Below the pieces are notes generated by a model, which saw only the letters and a program-made list of their open reading frames with translations, was not told the origin of the DNA and searched no databases. The position numbers and the translations under genes are program-made. From Rhea pennata (taxonomy: Eukaryota; Chordata; Aves; Rheiformes; Rheidae), in assembly GCF_028389875.1 (NCBI RefSeq), contig NC_084663.1, forward strand, positions 13,158,666 to 13,222,665: a stretch of DNA of 64,000 nucleotides. The letters are read 5' to 3'. Positions 26,001 through 38,246 of the stretch are shown in pieces (positions within the stretch are counted from its first letter, which is position 1; every line of letters starts with the position of its first letter).

Positions 26001-28024
26001 GCCATCGGGTTTTGCAACGTGGCGGCACAGCTCAGTATAACCAGCTGGGTGTCCCATGGCATGCTGAGCTTGGTGGCCAGGCAGGAGGACAGAACCATCC
26101 AGAGCTGAGAGCCTCCGAATGCCCCAAACAGGGGCTGCCGTGGGGAGGAGCTGCAGGAAGCCCGGCATTACCGATGGGAGGCCACCTACAGCCATCTGCC
26201 ATGGGGCCACAGCCTCCCACGTGTGTGGCACAGCCACGTCTCTCACCTTCCTGGGCTCCTCATACCACCTTCTCGTGGTTGCCCTGCTCTGGAACCCACC
26301 TCCATGGGGCTGGGTGCAGAGCCCCGCTCCTCATGGCCCTGGCTCCAGGGGCCAGGGTAGGAGTTTTCCTGCAGCCCCGTGATGCGAGCCACAACAGGCC
26401 CCCAAGATGACTCAACATTCACAACCTGATCTCAGTCAAGAAGAACCTCAAAGCCCAGAGGAAGACGAAGGTGCGGTTAATACAAGGCAGTGGCTATTTA
26501 GCGACGGCAGACATCCCTGCCTTTTGGCTGCCCAGTAATCTGAAGCCCTTACCCAAGACATATGAAATCATGAGAGGGATCTGAATTCAAATCATCCCTG
26601 AGAAAAAGATTAAACTTGAACTCTCTTTTTCCACTGTGGTCCCAGCTACTGGATATTTTGGCATCTCTACTGAAGCTCTTCTATTCCATATAAATAAGCA
26701 AGTATTTACAGGCAAGAGAAAACTGTCTGTATAACTCATTCTTGATCTTCTGAGCTTTATTAGTAAGCATAAGTAGAAAACACAGTCACATTTTCTACTA
26801 AGGTCTTTCAGAAGAGAAAGTGATTCACCAGTATAATAAAGATGATAATACATTAAAAGGAAACAATTTTGTCCTGTAAGGCATAAATAATATGTATATA
26901 GTCATAACATTCTTATAATTAGCTAATATCACACCATTTTAAAAAATTATTGTAAATTACTTTTATGTATGTAACCTTAGGTAACCACCAGACATTTTAT
27001 GTCATCTAATGGAATCAAGGCATGAAAATACAGCAAAAAGCTGATGAAAAAGGGGAAAAAATGCCCGTGAAGTCTTAAGAACTCCAGTCATAGAAGCGCA
27101 CTTGCACAGACTGACCTACAGCCTGAGTAACCCAATGAATATAATCCATAAAGAGTAAAGAAAATTATGACTACATAAATTCATAAAAATAGTATGAAAA
27201 AATCAAGGTATAAAAAAACACTCAAACTCTGAGTCTCCAGCAGAGAAGAAATATCCTTGCTCAGACTGGTATCTGGTCTGCCTCACACTGAGGTCAACTT
27301 CAAAAGAATAAATCCTTTCCAACCAATAAGATTTACAACCTCAACTTTTCGTGTTCATTATGCAATGCCTTTTTTAATGAGTTGTTCCAGTTTGCAACAG
27401 ACCTTTTTGAGTTTTCCTATTTCTACAGCATTACATTTATCTATTTCCTAGGGGAATCACTGTCAGGAAATCAAAGCAACATGGCCTTAATCAATACAGG
27501 AATCAGTAACTGATGAATGAGTCTATTCTGGATGGCCGGGATCCCTGAGAGCACAAACATAGGATAATAGCAGTGGTCTTGTGATTACAGTCACAAGATG
27601 ACTCCCAGGTGCCCCAAGGTTACAAACACCATGTGTAAGTAATCGATGGTCCCAAAAGGAATGCAATCACCAAACTGGGGAGATCCAGCTTTAGGGCACC
27701 GTGAAAAATATACTCAATGGGTGAAACTTCCTGTACAGGGTGAGAGCTCAAAGGTAACAAGAGGATAAAAAAGACAGTCATGGTCCCTACAAGAACGGGC
27801 TGAAAAGAAGAACAGAGATAAAGTATTGCTCCAGCACTATCATCCCTTGTTTGAGGCTCTGCTCATGATATACATCAGTGCGCATCTGCTGTAGGTCTTC
27901 TGTCACCTCTAGCAGAGGAAGAGCACCACCCTCTGATTTGTCACTTGCCACGTTCTGCCACTGCAACACAGCAGTCATCTTGTACTATGTCCCTGGGTTA
28001 AGGAAATCAGGATTTTTATAACAG

Positions 28025-28028
<4 letters not shown>

Positions 28029-28055
<27 letters not shown>

Positions 28056-28070
28056 CTGTCTGTCTGTCTG
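28029..28070. repeat. Compound microsatellite (TG)n(TCTG)n
   Basis: Thirteen TG units (28029-28054) are followed by four TCTG units (28055-28070), then TGCACATGTGCATGCA. It is a simple repeat in intergenic DNA. Confidence 0.95.
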
Positions 28071-28399
28071 TGCACATGTGCATGCAGGTGCTTTCTCCTC
28101 CAAGTTTCCTCCATGACACAGTGATACTGCAGCACTGAAAGTAAACTCAGATTCAGTAGGTTGAAGGTAAGTCCTTGCTCCCTGGAAACGTTTACACAAT
28201 GTGGTACAAGTGACACTGAGAACAGCAGTGGCAGAATACTAGCCCAGTGAATATTAGTGTCCCAATTCCAATCTTTGCTGCAGAGTTCAGTAGAAGACAA
28301 ACACAGAGCAGGATTCATCTCATCCTAGTTTAGAGATCTATGTTAATGCCAGTCATTCCAGGCTTTTTACAGTCAGCACAGTAGATAGATAGGTTTACA

Positions 28400-28450
28400 A
28401 AGAGACTCAATTGATGTGAGGGAAACTGAGGCACCTATTACTTAAGTACC
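28400..28450 (-). repeat. Possible MIR/CORE-SINE fragment, antisense
   Basis: GGGAAACTGAGGCACC followed by ACTTAAGT resembles the reverse complement of the MIR core (CCTCAGTTTCCTCATC). Only about 50 bases align by eye, so this may be a chance match. Confidence 0.3.
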
Positions 28451-30675
28451 ATATCATCTGTGCACAACATCTGCCCTGCAGGACCTCATGATGCAGCCAA
28501 GCGGGATGAGGCAACCTAAAGGATCACCACCAGCACTAAAGCCTCGGGAAGGGGACCAGGATCTTTTGGGAATCAGGACCTAACTATCCAGCAAGTCCCC
28601 CTGTAATCAAAACTCTGGTATTTTTTAACCAACCTTCCTGTGCTGCCTGCACAGCCTTGCTTCTGTTGCCCGAATCCTTTGCAGCTCAACATGTGTGCAA
28701 TGCTCAGAAAGGAAAAGTAAATAAATGTGGATGTCACAGGTTTAGGAGAATAAATATTTCACAGTGCATCTAACTAGCAGGTAATTATTAATGTGCTTGC
28801 AGTGGTGCCACACTGATAGCTCAAAGTCTCTTTCAGAAGTTTGTATTTGCAAGGCAGATCTTGCATCTTTTCCCAACAAGGTGACTCGCTGACTGATTCC
28901 TGACAGACCTCAATCACAGTTCCCTCAGATTCCAGCACAGACTGTCACAGATCCTGTCTTTCAGGTACCTGTGCCTGGAGCCCACAAATACATCTGTCCT
29001 AGATACATGGTGCAAGATCCAGCTCTAACCACCTCAAACTTAATTTCTTTGCTTCTTGCATAGCTACTGAATAATTCTATTTTGTCTGCTTTTTTCCTTT
29101 AAGTTTTCTTTATGATAATCTTTGTTGTTGTTTTAAAAAAAAATCTGTATTCTTTAAAAATGTAAACCCAAGTCTCTCATGGAAAAGGGAGCATCTCCTT
29201 AAAGAATACGGAGGAAATAAGTAGCTGGGTGCTCCCTTCTTCTTCTGGGGATGCAGATGGAAGCATGGAACTGGAAGAGTTTCTCTAACTCTTTACACAT
29301 GTGACCTGACTGATGAGGAAGGAAAAATGAACCAGAACTTCCCTGCCAGGGTTGGACAGGGCAAAGAAGATCTGTGCACACACGCACGTACGCACACTCA
29401 CGAACTGTCGTGCAAACAGCCCTGACCAGTTGGAGTTCTGCCAGTGAAGTCCACACCGGTCTGCTCAGCCCTGAAGCTCTCTCATAATGGGATCACGCTG
29501 GCTTTGTATCATGAAAGCTGTTATTGTATACAACATCCTTTTTCTTAGGAAGTTCTTTTTTTCTTAATCCTTTTTATCAAGCACAGAATTTCTGTTTCCT
29601 TCATGGAAGACCAGACCCTCTGAATTGAACAAATGTTTAGTTGTCCTTTGCTGCATAGTAAGAAGAAGGAGAAATTAAGGATGAACATTCTGAAACTACC
29701 ATGACCTTAAATTACAGAAGGTTAATAAATCACTTCAAATGTGAATCTCCGCCTGCTCTCACCTTGAGTCTGAATACCTTTAATCATGTAGCATAATGGA
29801 AATTTTGATGATCAAAGACTATAACTGCTGGTGAGGTGAAACTGCAAGCTGGGTAGACAGCTGGGACCTAAAGTTTGGATTGTTCAACATGAATTGCTTT
29901 GGAAATTCAGTCTCTTGGAAAACTGTAAAATGTAACAAAGCGATGGAAAAAATTTCAATGTTTAACATTGAACAACAGCTTGTAAAGCCCAGCCCAGGCA
30001 AGCTGGATTGAAGCTCAGAAGATTGCATGCAGCCCCAGGAGAGCATAGGACTGCACAGCCACAGCCCCGGAGCTATCCCGAAATGTTGACCTACCTCAAG
30101 AAGAGCTGCTGCTGCCAACACAGGTCACAAGCCTTGGTCCTGCTGCACAGTCACACACGGCATAAAGCAAAGCCAAGACTCATAAAACTCAAAGATCCAG
30201 TGAAAAACGTGTGTTTTTTTAAAAGTTTAGCTAAGGAACTTGAAGATCATTGCAGCACCAGCATCCTAACAGTGTCGTCCCACACCAGTCAGCTGTGAAA
30301 GTTGTACTGGGCTGCTACATCTGAGGTGTTTGTGTTTTTCTGAGTGTTCCTCTTCCTATTTGCTTCTGCAATTCCTCTCTAGACTTCTTCTACTGGCAAC
30401 ATATCATTGTCATGGTTTGCTCCCTGTTTATCAATATTATTGCAGACAAGTCATTAAAACACCCTCATTTTAGGGTCTGAACCTTTCATTCATAGGTTTG
30501 CCTGGCCCTCCATGCACAGAAAGCCTCTAAAGAGGCAAACAGACATTTTTTATTTATTTATCCTTACAAGAACAATAGGTTTTATAAAATTCTTAGTCAT
30601 ATAAACCAGAGCAAATTCCCTATGAAATATAAATGAAATCTAGGCTCTGCTGAAATCAGAAATAAGCCTCTAGTT

Positions 30676-31284
30676 TCAAGGTGGATGGAATTTCACTTGG
30701 CAACTGGAAGGTAAATCGACAGTTATGCCCAGTTTATTACAGCCTACGAGGAAGCACCACCAGTCGAGTTCTGGGTGCTTGAGTATGTGAAGCCTCCTGC
30801 TAGCAAGCTGAAATTCCAAAACCTGAACCTCAACCTGCCTTTGCTCCCTCTCTGAAATGATGAATAATTCTTGCAAATCATGGATGATTTCCCCAGGTTG
30901 TGCAATACAAGTATACATAATACGTATTTGCTCCATGTGAAGGAAAAGAGTTGCTAGAGAGACACTCAGTGGTGCAGCGCAGCTGTGGCCTGCAGAGCCC
31001 AAGCCTCGTGCCCGACAGCGTAATTTCATTACGGCTGAAAGGAAAAGGCAAACCACCTGCTTGGAGAAGCGGCGTACTAACCTACCACATGGGCGAAGAT
31101 GGCCCAGTCCGCAGACCTCGGTGCGGGAGAAGGGCTGTACACGCAGCGAACCTGGGCAGGGGGAGCCTTCTGCTCCGCGGCAGCTCGCTCTTCCCTCCAC
31201 CAGCAAGCTCCTGCCTGCCCCAGAAGTCGTGTCTGCTTGATAAACCGGTGCGCAAACCCTAAGGCAGCATAACTGTAAAGGCAA
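30676..31284 (-). other. Unrecognised 202-codon open reading frame
   Basis: This is the longest intact open frame outside MAGI2 and the CR1 element. The first half is Cys/Arg/Gly/Leu-rich and comes from a CpG-rich patch. The second half lies in ordinary-composition DNA and contains a charged, possibly helical segment (HDLQELFIISEREQRQVEVQ, then VLEFQLASRRLHIL). I recognise no domain, signal peptide or family motif, and see no matching splice or promoter context. A chance frame is the most likely explanation. No function is proposed. Confidence 0.12.
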
Positions 31285-32334
31285 ATTTTCCTTGCTCCCT
31301 ACTTTTGTAAGAACTCACTGAGAGCAACTTTTTCAGCTTCAGCCCCAGGCAGTAGGAGAGCACAGCTCGATGGGTGCTTTCAGGTAGGAGACCGTTCCCT
31401 ACGGCGGAGCGAGCGCAGGGAATGTGGAGATTTCGATCAAAGTTCACCTTCAGTCCTTCCTCGTGTTAGGAGGCTTCGGCGCTATGTAGGCATTCGCCTC
31501 AGCCTGCTGACAGGCACTCGCTAATACATGCAATATTATTCAAACACGTCAAAAGTCATTTAAAATCCCATCAACATCAGCGAACTAAAAAGGAGCATAT
31601 TAACCCGAAATTCCTGCTAGTCCAGAAATGTAGTTTCACTAGTTTCTAATGAAAATTACTTGTAATAAGTTTGTCTTCATTTTCTGTTGTGACACAGTCC
31701 TTTAATTAATACGTTTTTACAGCCAAAGTAATGAATTTTCTCTATCATAGCTTCCTGATAATGTATATTCTATGGAAAATGAGATTGATCATTATTTTAA
31801 AATATTGGCTTCATGATTTTTTTTCATTTCATTTACACTATCTCCATAGATAAATCAAAAAAGCATTTTCCATCACCCTGCCAGAATGAGATTAATTTAC
31901 TATAACAAAAATGGATGGCAGCCTCTGAAGTACTTGCTCAAAATATGCTCGTGGTGACTAATAACATGAATATGAAAAGCTATCTGAGCTGATTCTAAGT
32001 TGCAGATGGATCTTGGCAGAAAGGAAGTTAAAGGAAATGAATGTAATAGCTGCAAAATATGTAAAAACAACACTGAGCTGGAAAGTCTAGACAATGCGAG
32101 CTGATTGCCATGTTTTCTGTGTTTTTTTTTTCAAATGCTAAACTCAGCTTTTGCTTGTCTTGTGTGCTTAATCTGCCCGACATGCATCACTCTTCAAACC
32201 CATATGGGCAAGTAATTTGCCATATGTTTCAATATATTGCATGAGTACAGTGAGAAGTGCTACTGGTAAAGCTGAAAATGGAGAAAAGGAGACAAAACCC
32301 GCTGCCTGTGTCTCTCTGATACATTAACAGGAGG

Positions 32335-32570
32335 GTGGAGCTTTTCTGTGGAGCCTGGGCCACGGGATCGAGGAGCGTTTCCAGCATCCCGGTCCGGATT
32401 CGGGCTCTGGCCACATCGCGACCCGGCGTGGAGAGAAGCCCCTGGACAGAGCATCGCCCGTGGCAGACACGGGAGGAAAACTGTGCCACCAGCCTTGCAT
32501 ACACGCAGCCTCGAGCCCGCTCGAGCCCTTCCTTCCGTCTCGAGGGGAAACACGCTCGCCCTCAGGGCTT
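32335..32570. promoter_or_regulatory. Small CpG-rich patch
   Basis: About 235 bases with many CpGs (ATCGCGACCCGGCG at about 32416-32429, TCGAGCCCGCTCGAG at about 32511-32525) sit in AT-rich intergenic DNA. It is smaller than a classical CpG island. No exon or transcript signal is identifiable. Confidence 0.3.
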
Positions 32571-34012
32571 AGCTAGTAACTCTTGGTCTAAGTTTTTCTC
32601 CTCCTCGCGGCACGCAGGTCACCCGCCGCTCTGCTTCCCAACAGCTCCTGCCTCAGCGACCGCTCTGCAGGCTTCTCCCAACCGTTTTGCAGTTTCTTCT
32701 CTCTCCAGTTTATTCCCGCATGAACTAATACTACTCTGCCACAAAACCAACATCTATTGCAAATCTTGAAAGAAACTGCCAAATGATAATTGCTAGTTAG
32801 AAGGAGGACTAGAACTCATAAAATTTCTAAATATATTTTAAACATCCTCCTATCATTAAATAGAGTATCTAAATAGCCTAGACAACCTCATACACCTACC
32901 AATATTCTTTTTGACCAATACACCATTCTCCCAGTACAGCCCCAAAACAGCACAGGTTTCCTTTCTCCCCTTTGCATTCAAGAGCGTCCCACCTGGTGGT
33001 CCCTGAGTCAAAGTTCTGCCTGCAGGAACTTTAAAACATTTTTAATGCAAAATGTCACACCTTCCCACTGCTTCTTTCATCCAGCCCCTTCTCCCTGAAG
33101 TAGGATGCACGAGGGTCTGCGGCATTCCCATCCCGTGAACGCTCCTGTGCTGAAAGCTCCAGTGCTCAGAGGAACGGCGCGTAGCAGTAGCCCTCGCCCA
33201 GACGTGCCCGTGCAGACCGTTATGCCAATCCTGCTTCACGACACTCCTGCCAGCACGCGTGAACATCTTCTGGACATCTACCCTGGAAGTCCCCAGGGTA
33301 CTCCTTTCCTCACGAAGGTCAACAGACTTGTAAAAATGTTCTTAGTAATACCAAAATCACCATCCTGGCTGTCTTATTGACATCATTTTCGTGTATCTCA
33401 TTGCAATGAGAGCTATTAGTTTTGTAGTGCTGTGTTTAGCATCTTGATGAGTAAAACTCACAGCTGTTGTTGGAAGGAGTTAGTTGAAGATATCGGGTCT
33501 GGAGGAAAGAGGATTGAAAAATCTCAATATATTCCCCATCTGTGTGCCCTAAGTATTAGAAGTATATTACCAGTACTAACTGCAACGAGGCATCAGCCTT
33601 ATCTTTAGTGAAAGTAGGTATTTTTCTGTCCTTTTTTTTTAATCACATCCTTTTTTAATATTATTTTCAAGCATTAATAATCTATTCTGCCTTTTATTTC
33701 AAGAAAGGTTACTGCTCCAATTTAGAGAATTTGAGAGAAACTAAACATAAAAGTGGTGGGAAATTGTTGGACTAGTCCCCGCCGCGTGTCCTTTGGCTTT
33801 CCATTTGCAGGCAGACACAAAGAACATTTTGAGGAGTACCATTAAGCTGCTCCATAAAGAAAACTGTTTCTGATTAGCATATACTGGGTATGCTTGGAAA
33901 AATCAATACTCCTTCAGAGAGTTATGGCAACAAGTGAAACATCTGTTGCTTCCTCCAAATTATAATAATTATTTCACAATTTTTTTTTTGCATACTTTGA
34001 ATTTCTAATTTC

Positions 34013-34027
34013 TTTTTTTTTTTTTTT
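34013..34027. repeat. Poly(T) run, 15 nt
   Basis: Fifteen T follow TAATTTC and precede CTAGAAAG. It resembles a polypyrimidine tract followed by an AG at 34029-34030, but no downstream exon is recognised. Confidence 0.8.
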
Positions 34028-34424
34028 CTAGAAAGCCAGGATTTGTGGTGTAATTGAAATGTGTGATGTTCATGTGAGCTTGGGAGACAAGACTAGGAAA
34101 TAACGTTGGTCTCTACACTGCTGCATTAGGTAACCTCAAGGCTGAAATTGTTGGCCACCTACGTTGTTTGCCATCACGATATTAATTCCTCTCTATACAC
34201 AACGGGAATTAATCCCACTTCAGTAGCTTGGCTCGCATTTGTTCCCGGGTTGATGGCAGTGACTGCTGCTGTGCGGAGCTGCGCAGCACGTTTTCTGCAG
34301 CCAGGAATCCAGCTTTACGTTCCCATCGCTCCGCCGCAGCATCTCGCTTGCTCCGCTGCGCCAGTACGAATGTTTGTAGGATAAAGATCACTGAAAATAA
34401 ATTGCCCTAAAAGAAAACCACAAC

Positions 34425-34850
34425 TGCAGTGGAGCAGCAAACCGAGCGTGGCAGCGAAAGCGAGCAGCTGCGCTCCGGGCCGGGAGAAATGGCTCCATCC
34501 CCGGGGAAAACAAGCCGCAGCGCCGGCTCACGAGCAGCTCGGCTGGCGCCGGGGCGCTGCAGGAGCGCGCGCGGGGCCCCCCGGGCTTGGCGCCGCTTTC
34601 GGGCGAGCCCCTCTCCAGCCGCGCTGCGCTTCCTGGGCTTCCCGGCGGATTCGCGCCGCCGACGCGCCCCGTGTTTTCCCTCCCAGCTCCGAGGTCCGCG
34701 CGCGGAAGGAGGAGTCGCGCTGATGCCAGGCCCCCCAGGGCTGCTCCCCAAGGGCTGCCCGTGCCTCGCCTTTTCCTCTCCGCCAGGCACCGTGTCCCGC
34801 GCTCCCAGTCCCATGAATGTACGACCAGGGACAGCTTTGCCCCTTTGTGT
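34425..34850. promoter_or_regulatory. CpG island with no assigned gene
   Basis: This is the strongest CpG island in the window. From about 34440 to 34730 the sequence is very GC-rich with CpGs at near-expected density, including GGAGCGCGCGCGGGGC, CGCGCCGCCGACGCGCC and GTCCGCGCGCGGAAGG. It lies about 18 kb before MAGI2's 5'-to-3' end would be expected to matter and about 13 kb beyond PHTF2's stop, so it is not the promoter of either gene, both of which start outside the window. Open frames of 90-196 codons run through it in several frames on both strands, including a plus-strand one at 34429-35019. None shows a family motif. A promoter for an unannotated or non-coding transcript is possible. 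Confidence 0.5.
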
Positions 34851-37299
34851 TTATTACTTTAAAAGGCAAACAAAGAAGAGGCGAGAAACGCAGGTTCAGC
34901 ACCATACTTTGCTCTTCTTGCTGGGTTTGCCTGAACAGTTACAACGCAAGTCCCGGGGTCCACCGCCTGTTACAGGAACCAGGCTCACAGTTATTTCCTG
35001 CTTCATACAAGCTAGATGAATAACTGTCCTACTAAAAGCACTTAGGAGGACTGTGGGTTCATCGCGGGGGTTCCCAAAAGGCTGAAACCAGAATGCCTCC
35101 CTGGGCGAGAGAGGTGAAACGTCAACGGTTCCTCGTCTGCAAGCAGGCTTCCAAGTGACGTACACTAGGGTCTCTTCACACTCAAGAGAGAAGCACCCCA
35201 AAAGGTTCACTATTCTGAGCCTAAAATTAGCATCAAAGATCAGTCGGATGAATCTCACTCTGAAAGTGAATATTTTCTACTAGCTGTAAAAGGAGCCTTG
35301 GGTCAATTCAACATGTAACTTCGGGGCAGCTGAAGTTCAGGCAACGCAGTCCTGTGCCAAATAGTCACTGCTCCTGACGGCAGCTGTAGGTACGCTCAGA
35401 GGGACACACGGAGCTCCGGGACAGAGACCTGGCATCCGGGCCAAGGCTCTTCTCCCCTCGATCCCCGTTAGGACTGTTACAGAGATCGTTTAATAAAAGA
35501 TTCGAGCGCTCCTTGACGTGGCAAAGGGCAACGAGGGTTTCACCAGGCACTCGCAGCCTCGCTGCTTTAATGCTGAGTGACCATTTAGGTTTTATCTGCT
35601 AAACTGCGTTTTTTCAATTAGCAAAGAGATTCAATTCCCATCCATTTACATGTATGAAATAAAGGAAAAGCAAAAGATTTCATTTAATTTACAACCATAT
35701 ATCTACAGACTTGGGATTGGATTGTGATTCTGGTAGGAGGCAGCTACCTAATTCCTGCCTAATTTCATTACTATAACATTATGCTCAGCACACAGGGAGC
35801 TGTTTGGAAATAACTGCCGGGGAAAAGAGCAAAAAGAGAGGTGTATGTGCGTGCATTGCAGGAGGGGGTGCACAGAAATAAAGTATTGCCATTTCTAGGC
35901 TGAAATAACAGATAAAATAAGAGGTAGCATTTTGGAAGTTTGCCTCTAAACTGGATGTGCCTTCTTTTCCTTAAATCTGTTAAAACTAACATAGGAAAAA
36001 TGAAGAAAAACGGGTAAGTTCTCTCTGTAGTACAATCTTATTTCTTATTCTGGGTAGTATACCGATTTGTTCTAGAAAAAGTGAATGTGACCAGAATTCA
36101 GTCCTGTCTCTCTTATCACAGGTGCTTTTGTCCGTACTGAAAGTTGTGCTGCACTAGGTTCATCACTTAAGAGCTGGAAAGAAAAAGCAAATCTCTCTTG
36201 GTTTCTCTCTCCATAGCTCTTCAGTTATTGATAGTGGGAGATATGGCATTGCTTGAGGCCCAGACAATGGGCTTTTTTATTATGAAACCCAATCTGCAGC
36301 AATTTCTAATTTCTGAAACTTAATTTAAACCAGGTCAATTGTCAGCTCAAGCATAAAACTGTTTTAAAGAGAGGAGAATCATAGGGAAGGAAAACGTAAA
36401 AATAGAAATTTTAAAAATTCATTTTATACTATTCCATAATAGCATTCTACAACTGCTATTTTTTTAATGTATTGAGGCTACATATTGACTGTCCAACATT
36501 TAATCTAAAAAAAGTCTGTATGGATGTTTTACACTTGTATAATTAAGATACTAAACAAGGAAGGGTACTAAAGGTGTAACTGCTGCATTCTTAGATGCCT
36601 ACTTGTTCCTGCTGGCAATCTGACTCAATGCAAAGTAATTTTCATAATCCAAACAGCTTATTTTGCCCTCTTCTATTTATTTCTAATGCCACACTGCAAA
36701 TTCTCTGTGACACAACCAAGATCAGACTCAGATTCTGGCCTGGGTTTTTACTTCAATGTAAGACGATCACAGTCCTGACCACCCTTGTGTTGTTACGTGT
36801 CTGCTTAGCTGAAACTCTGTTGTGTCTCTGGCACAACAGTGTTACAGAAATACCTTCTGATGCCTCATTGCCAGAAATCACTATCTCCCGTGAACCCGGT
36901 ATAACATCAGTTCAAGTGCAGAACTGCTGACAAAGTGCCCAGGCTGCTGCAGCGTGGGTAAGCGACTGCCACAGGCCCCAGGCAGTGATCCCCACGAGGG
37001 ACGGGCCTGCTGCTGGAGACGCAGATTCCAGGTATGAAATTACAGAGGCAGCCAGGAGATAGTTGACCAGTTTTCCTCCATGTAGAATTTAAACTGTATG
37101 AAATATGAAATATTAAGCAATAATTTTCAATGTCCTTAAGGATACTCTAATTCCAATCAAATCTAGAGGATACAGCATTCATGAGGGTCAAAATGACCAA
37201 AGACAATAAGCACCTGGTAACTGAAGTCAGCCAGCTCTGAGACTGGCAGCATGACACAGGTATCTTCTACAAGTAGAACCAATCTCTCCACATATTATC

Positions 37300-37399
37300 T
37301 AGCCTTCCCAGGATAACTTGGGTAATTCATGGTATCTAGGGCCATGATTTAGCCTGTCCAGCATGACTTAGGTAGCCCAGAGTACCTAGGGCTATAAGT
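37300..37399. repeat. Two imperfect tandem copies of a 50-bp unit
   Basis: Copy 1 (37300-37349) and copy 2 (37350-37399) both run TAGCCT..CCAG.ATGACTT-GGTA followed by GTA.CTAGGGC.AT. They share the skeleton with scattered substitutions. A third copy is not evident. It lies 500 bp upstream of the CR1 element and is not part of any known CR1 region that I recognise. Confidence 0.65.
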
Positions 37400-37904
37400 T
37401 GAGAAGAAGTCTTGAACGTGCCAGAGACTTCAAAACTGGACTAATTATGCAGGCCCAGACTAAACCACAGGATTTTCCCTAATACATCCACCAGCTAGAG
37501 TTAGTGACCAGATTTGCATCAAAGTCATATAGAAATGCCAGAGAGCAGAAGAGTATCTGACTCACCTATCAACCTTGCACTCAGTTTTAGCAGCATTTGA
37601 AGGAGGAACCTTCATGGACAGGCTCAGCAGTGTCCTCCACACCTGTGCTGTCACAAAGTATCATAAACTTCTCCCCAGGATCAAAAGGGATATCAAAGCT
37701 GTAGGCCTATCACCACATACATTTCGCCCTTCCCCATCTGCTGTCAAATATGTTTGTGTCTAAAGGATAATATTGTAACTTCGCATTTGCTAAGAGCCAG
37801 TCACCACCTTCCCTTAAAGAAGAGAAGCCCACAACTTAAACCTAGACACAGTGGAGTTAAAGTAATGCATTCACCTTAGCCTGTGTTCATCTTCTAGTAC
37901 AGCA

Positions 37905-38246
37905 ATGGCTATGCTTGGGCTGATTGGGCTTACCACCCTACCACGTCAGGCACAGCAACCAAGAAGTAAAGATGAAGTCAGTAGACTGCAAAACATGCAA
38001 GAAAGTGAGCAGGAGATAGACGGGGCATTCTCAGAGACCGTACTGCTCCCGGAGTCCCTATCCCCTGCATCAGGGGAGTTGCTAGAGGACTCTGTGAAGA
38101 GTGAAATAGTACAGCACAGCACTGTCGAAGAAGGCTGGGAGCTAGTTGCTTCTCGAATAGAAAGAAGAAAGGCCCCTAATCTTCCTGTAGACCTGGAGTT
38201 ACAGTTGAAGAACAGGTTTAGTGCACTCCAGGATGAAGAGAACTGA
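37905..38246 (+). pseudogene. CR1 ORF1, N-terminal part
   Basis: This open frame of 113 codons corresponds to the region of CR1 ORF1 before the esterase domain. The family-like part starts at DEVSRLQNMQESEQEID and runs through EEGWELVASRIERRK and LQLKNRFSALQDEE. The frame stops at a TGA (38244-38246) just where the esterase frame begins in another phase (38221 onward). A one-base shift around 38230-38246 therefore separates two halves that are continuous in intact elements. The ATG at 37905 is only the first in the frame, and the N-terminal zinc-finger-like part known in some CR1 ORF1 proteins is not seen. Confidence 0.8.

Larger units (their letters stand above)
18681..37899. other. Intergenic region between MAGI2 and the CR1 element
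   Basis: No exon with a recognisable protein family was found here on either strand. Most of it is AT-rich unique sequence. GC-rich, CpG-bearing patches (22.6-23.1, 31.0-31.2, 32.3-32.6, 34.4-34.85 kb) produce many overlapping open frames on both strands. Such frames are expected where stop codons are depleted and are not called as genes. Simple repeats, a short direct repeat at 20.36/20.45 kb and a 50-bp duplication at 37.3 kb are listed separately. Confidence 0.6.

Noticed and set aside
34429..35019. 196-codon plus-strand frame through the CpG island as a protein gene
   Set aside because: Ala/Arg/Pro/Ser-rich composition, overlapping frames of similar length on both strands, and no domain. 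It fits GC-rich chance coding.
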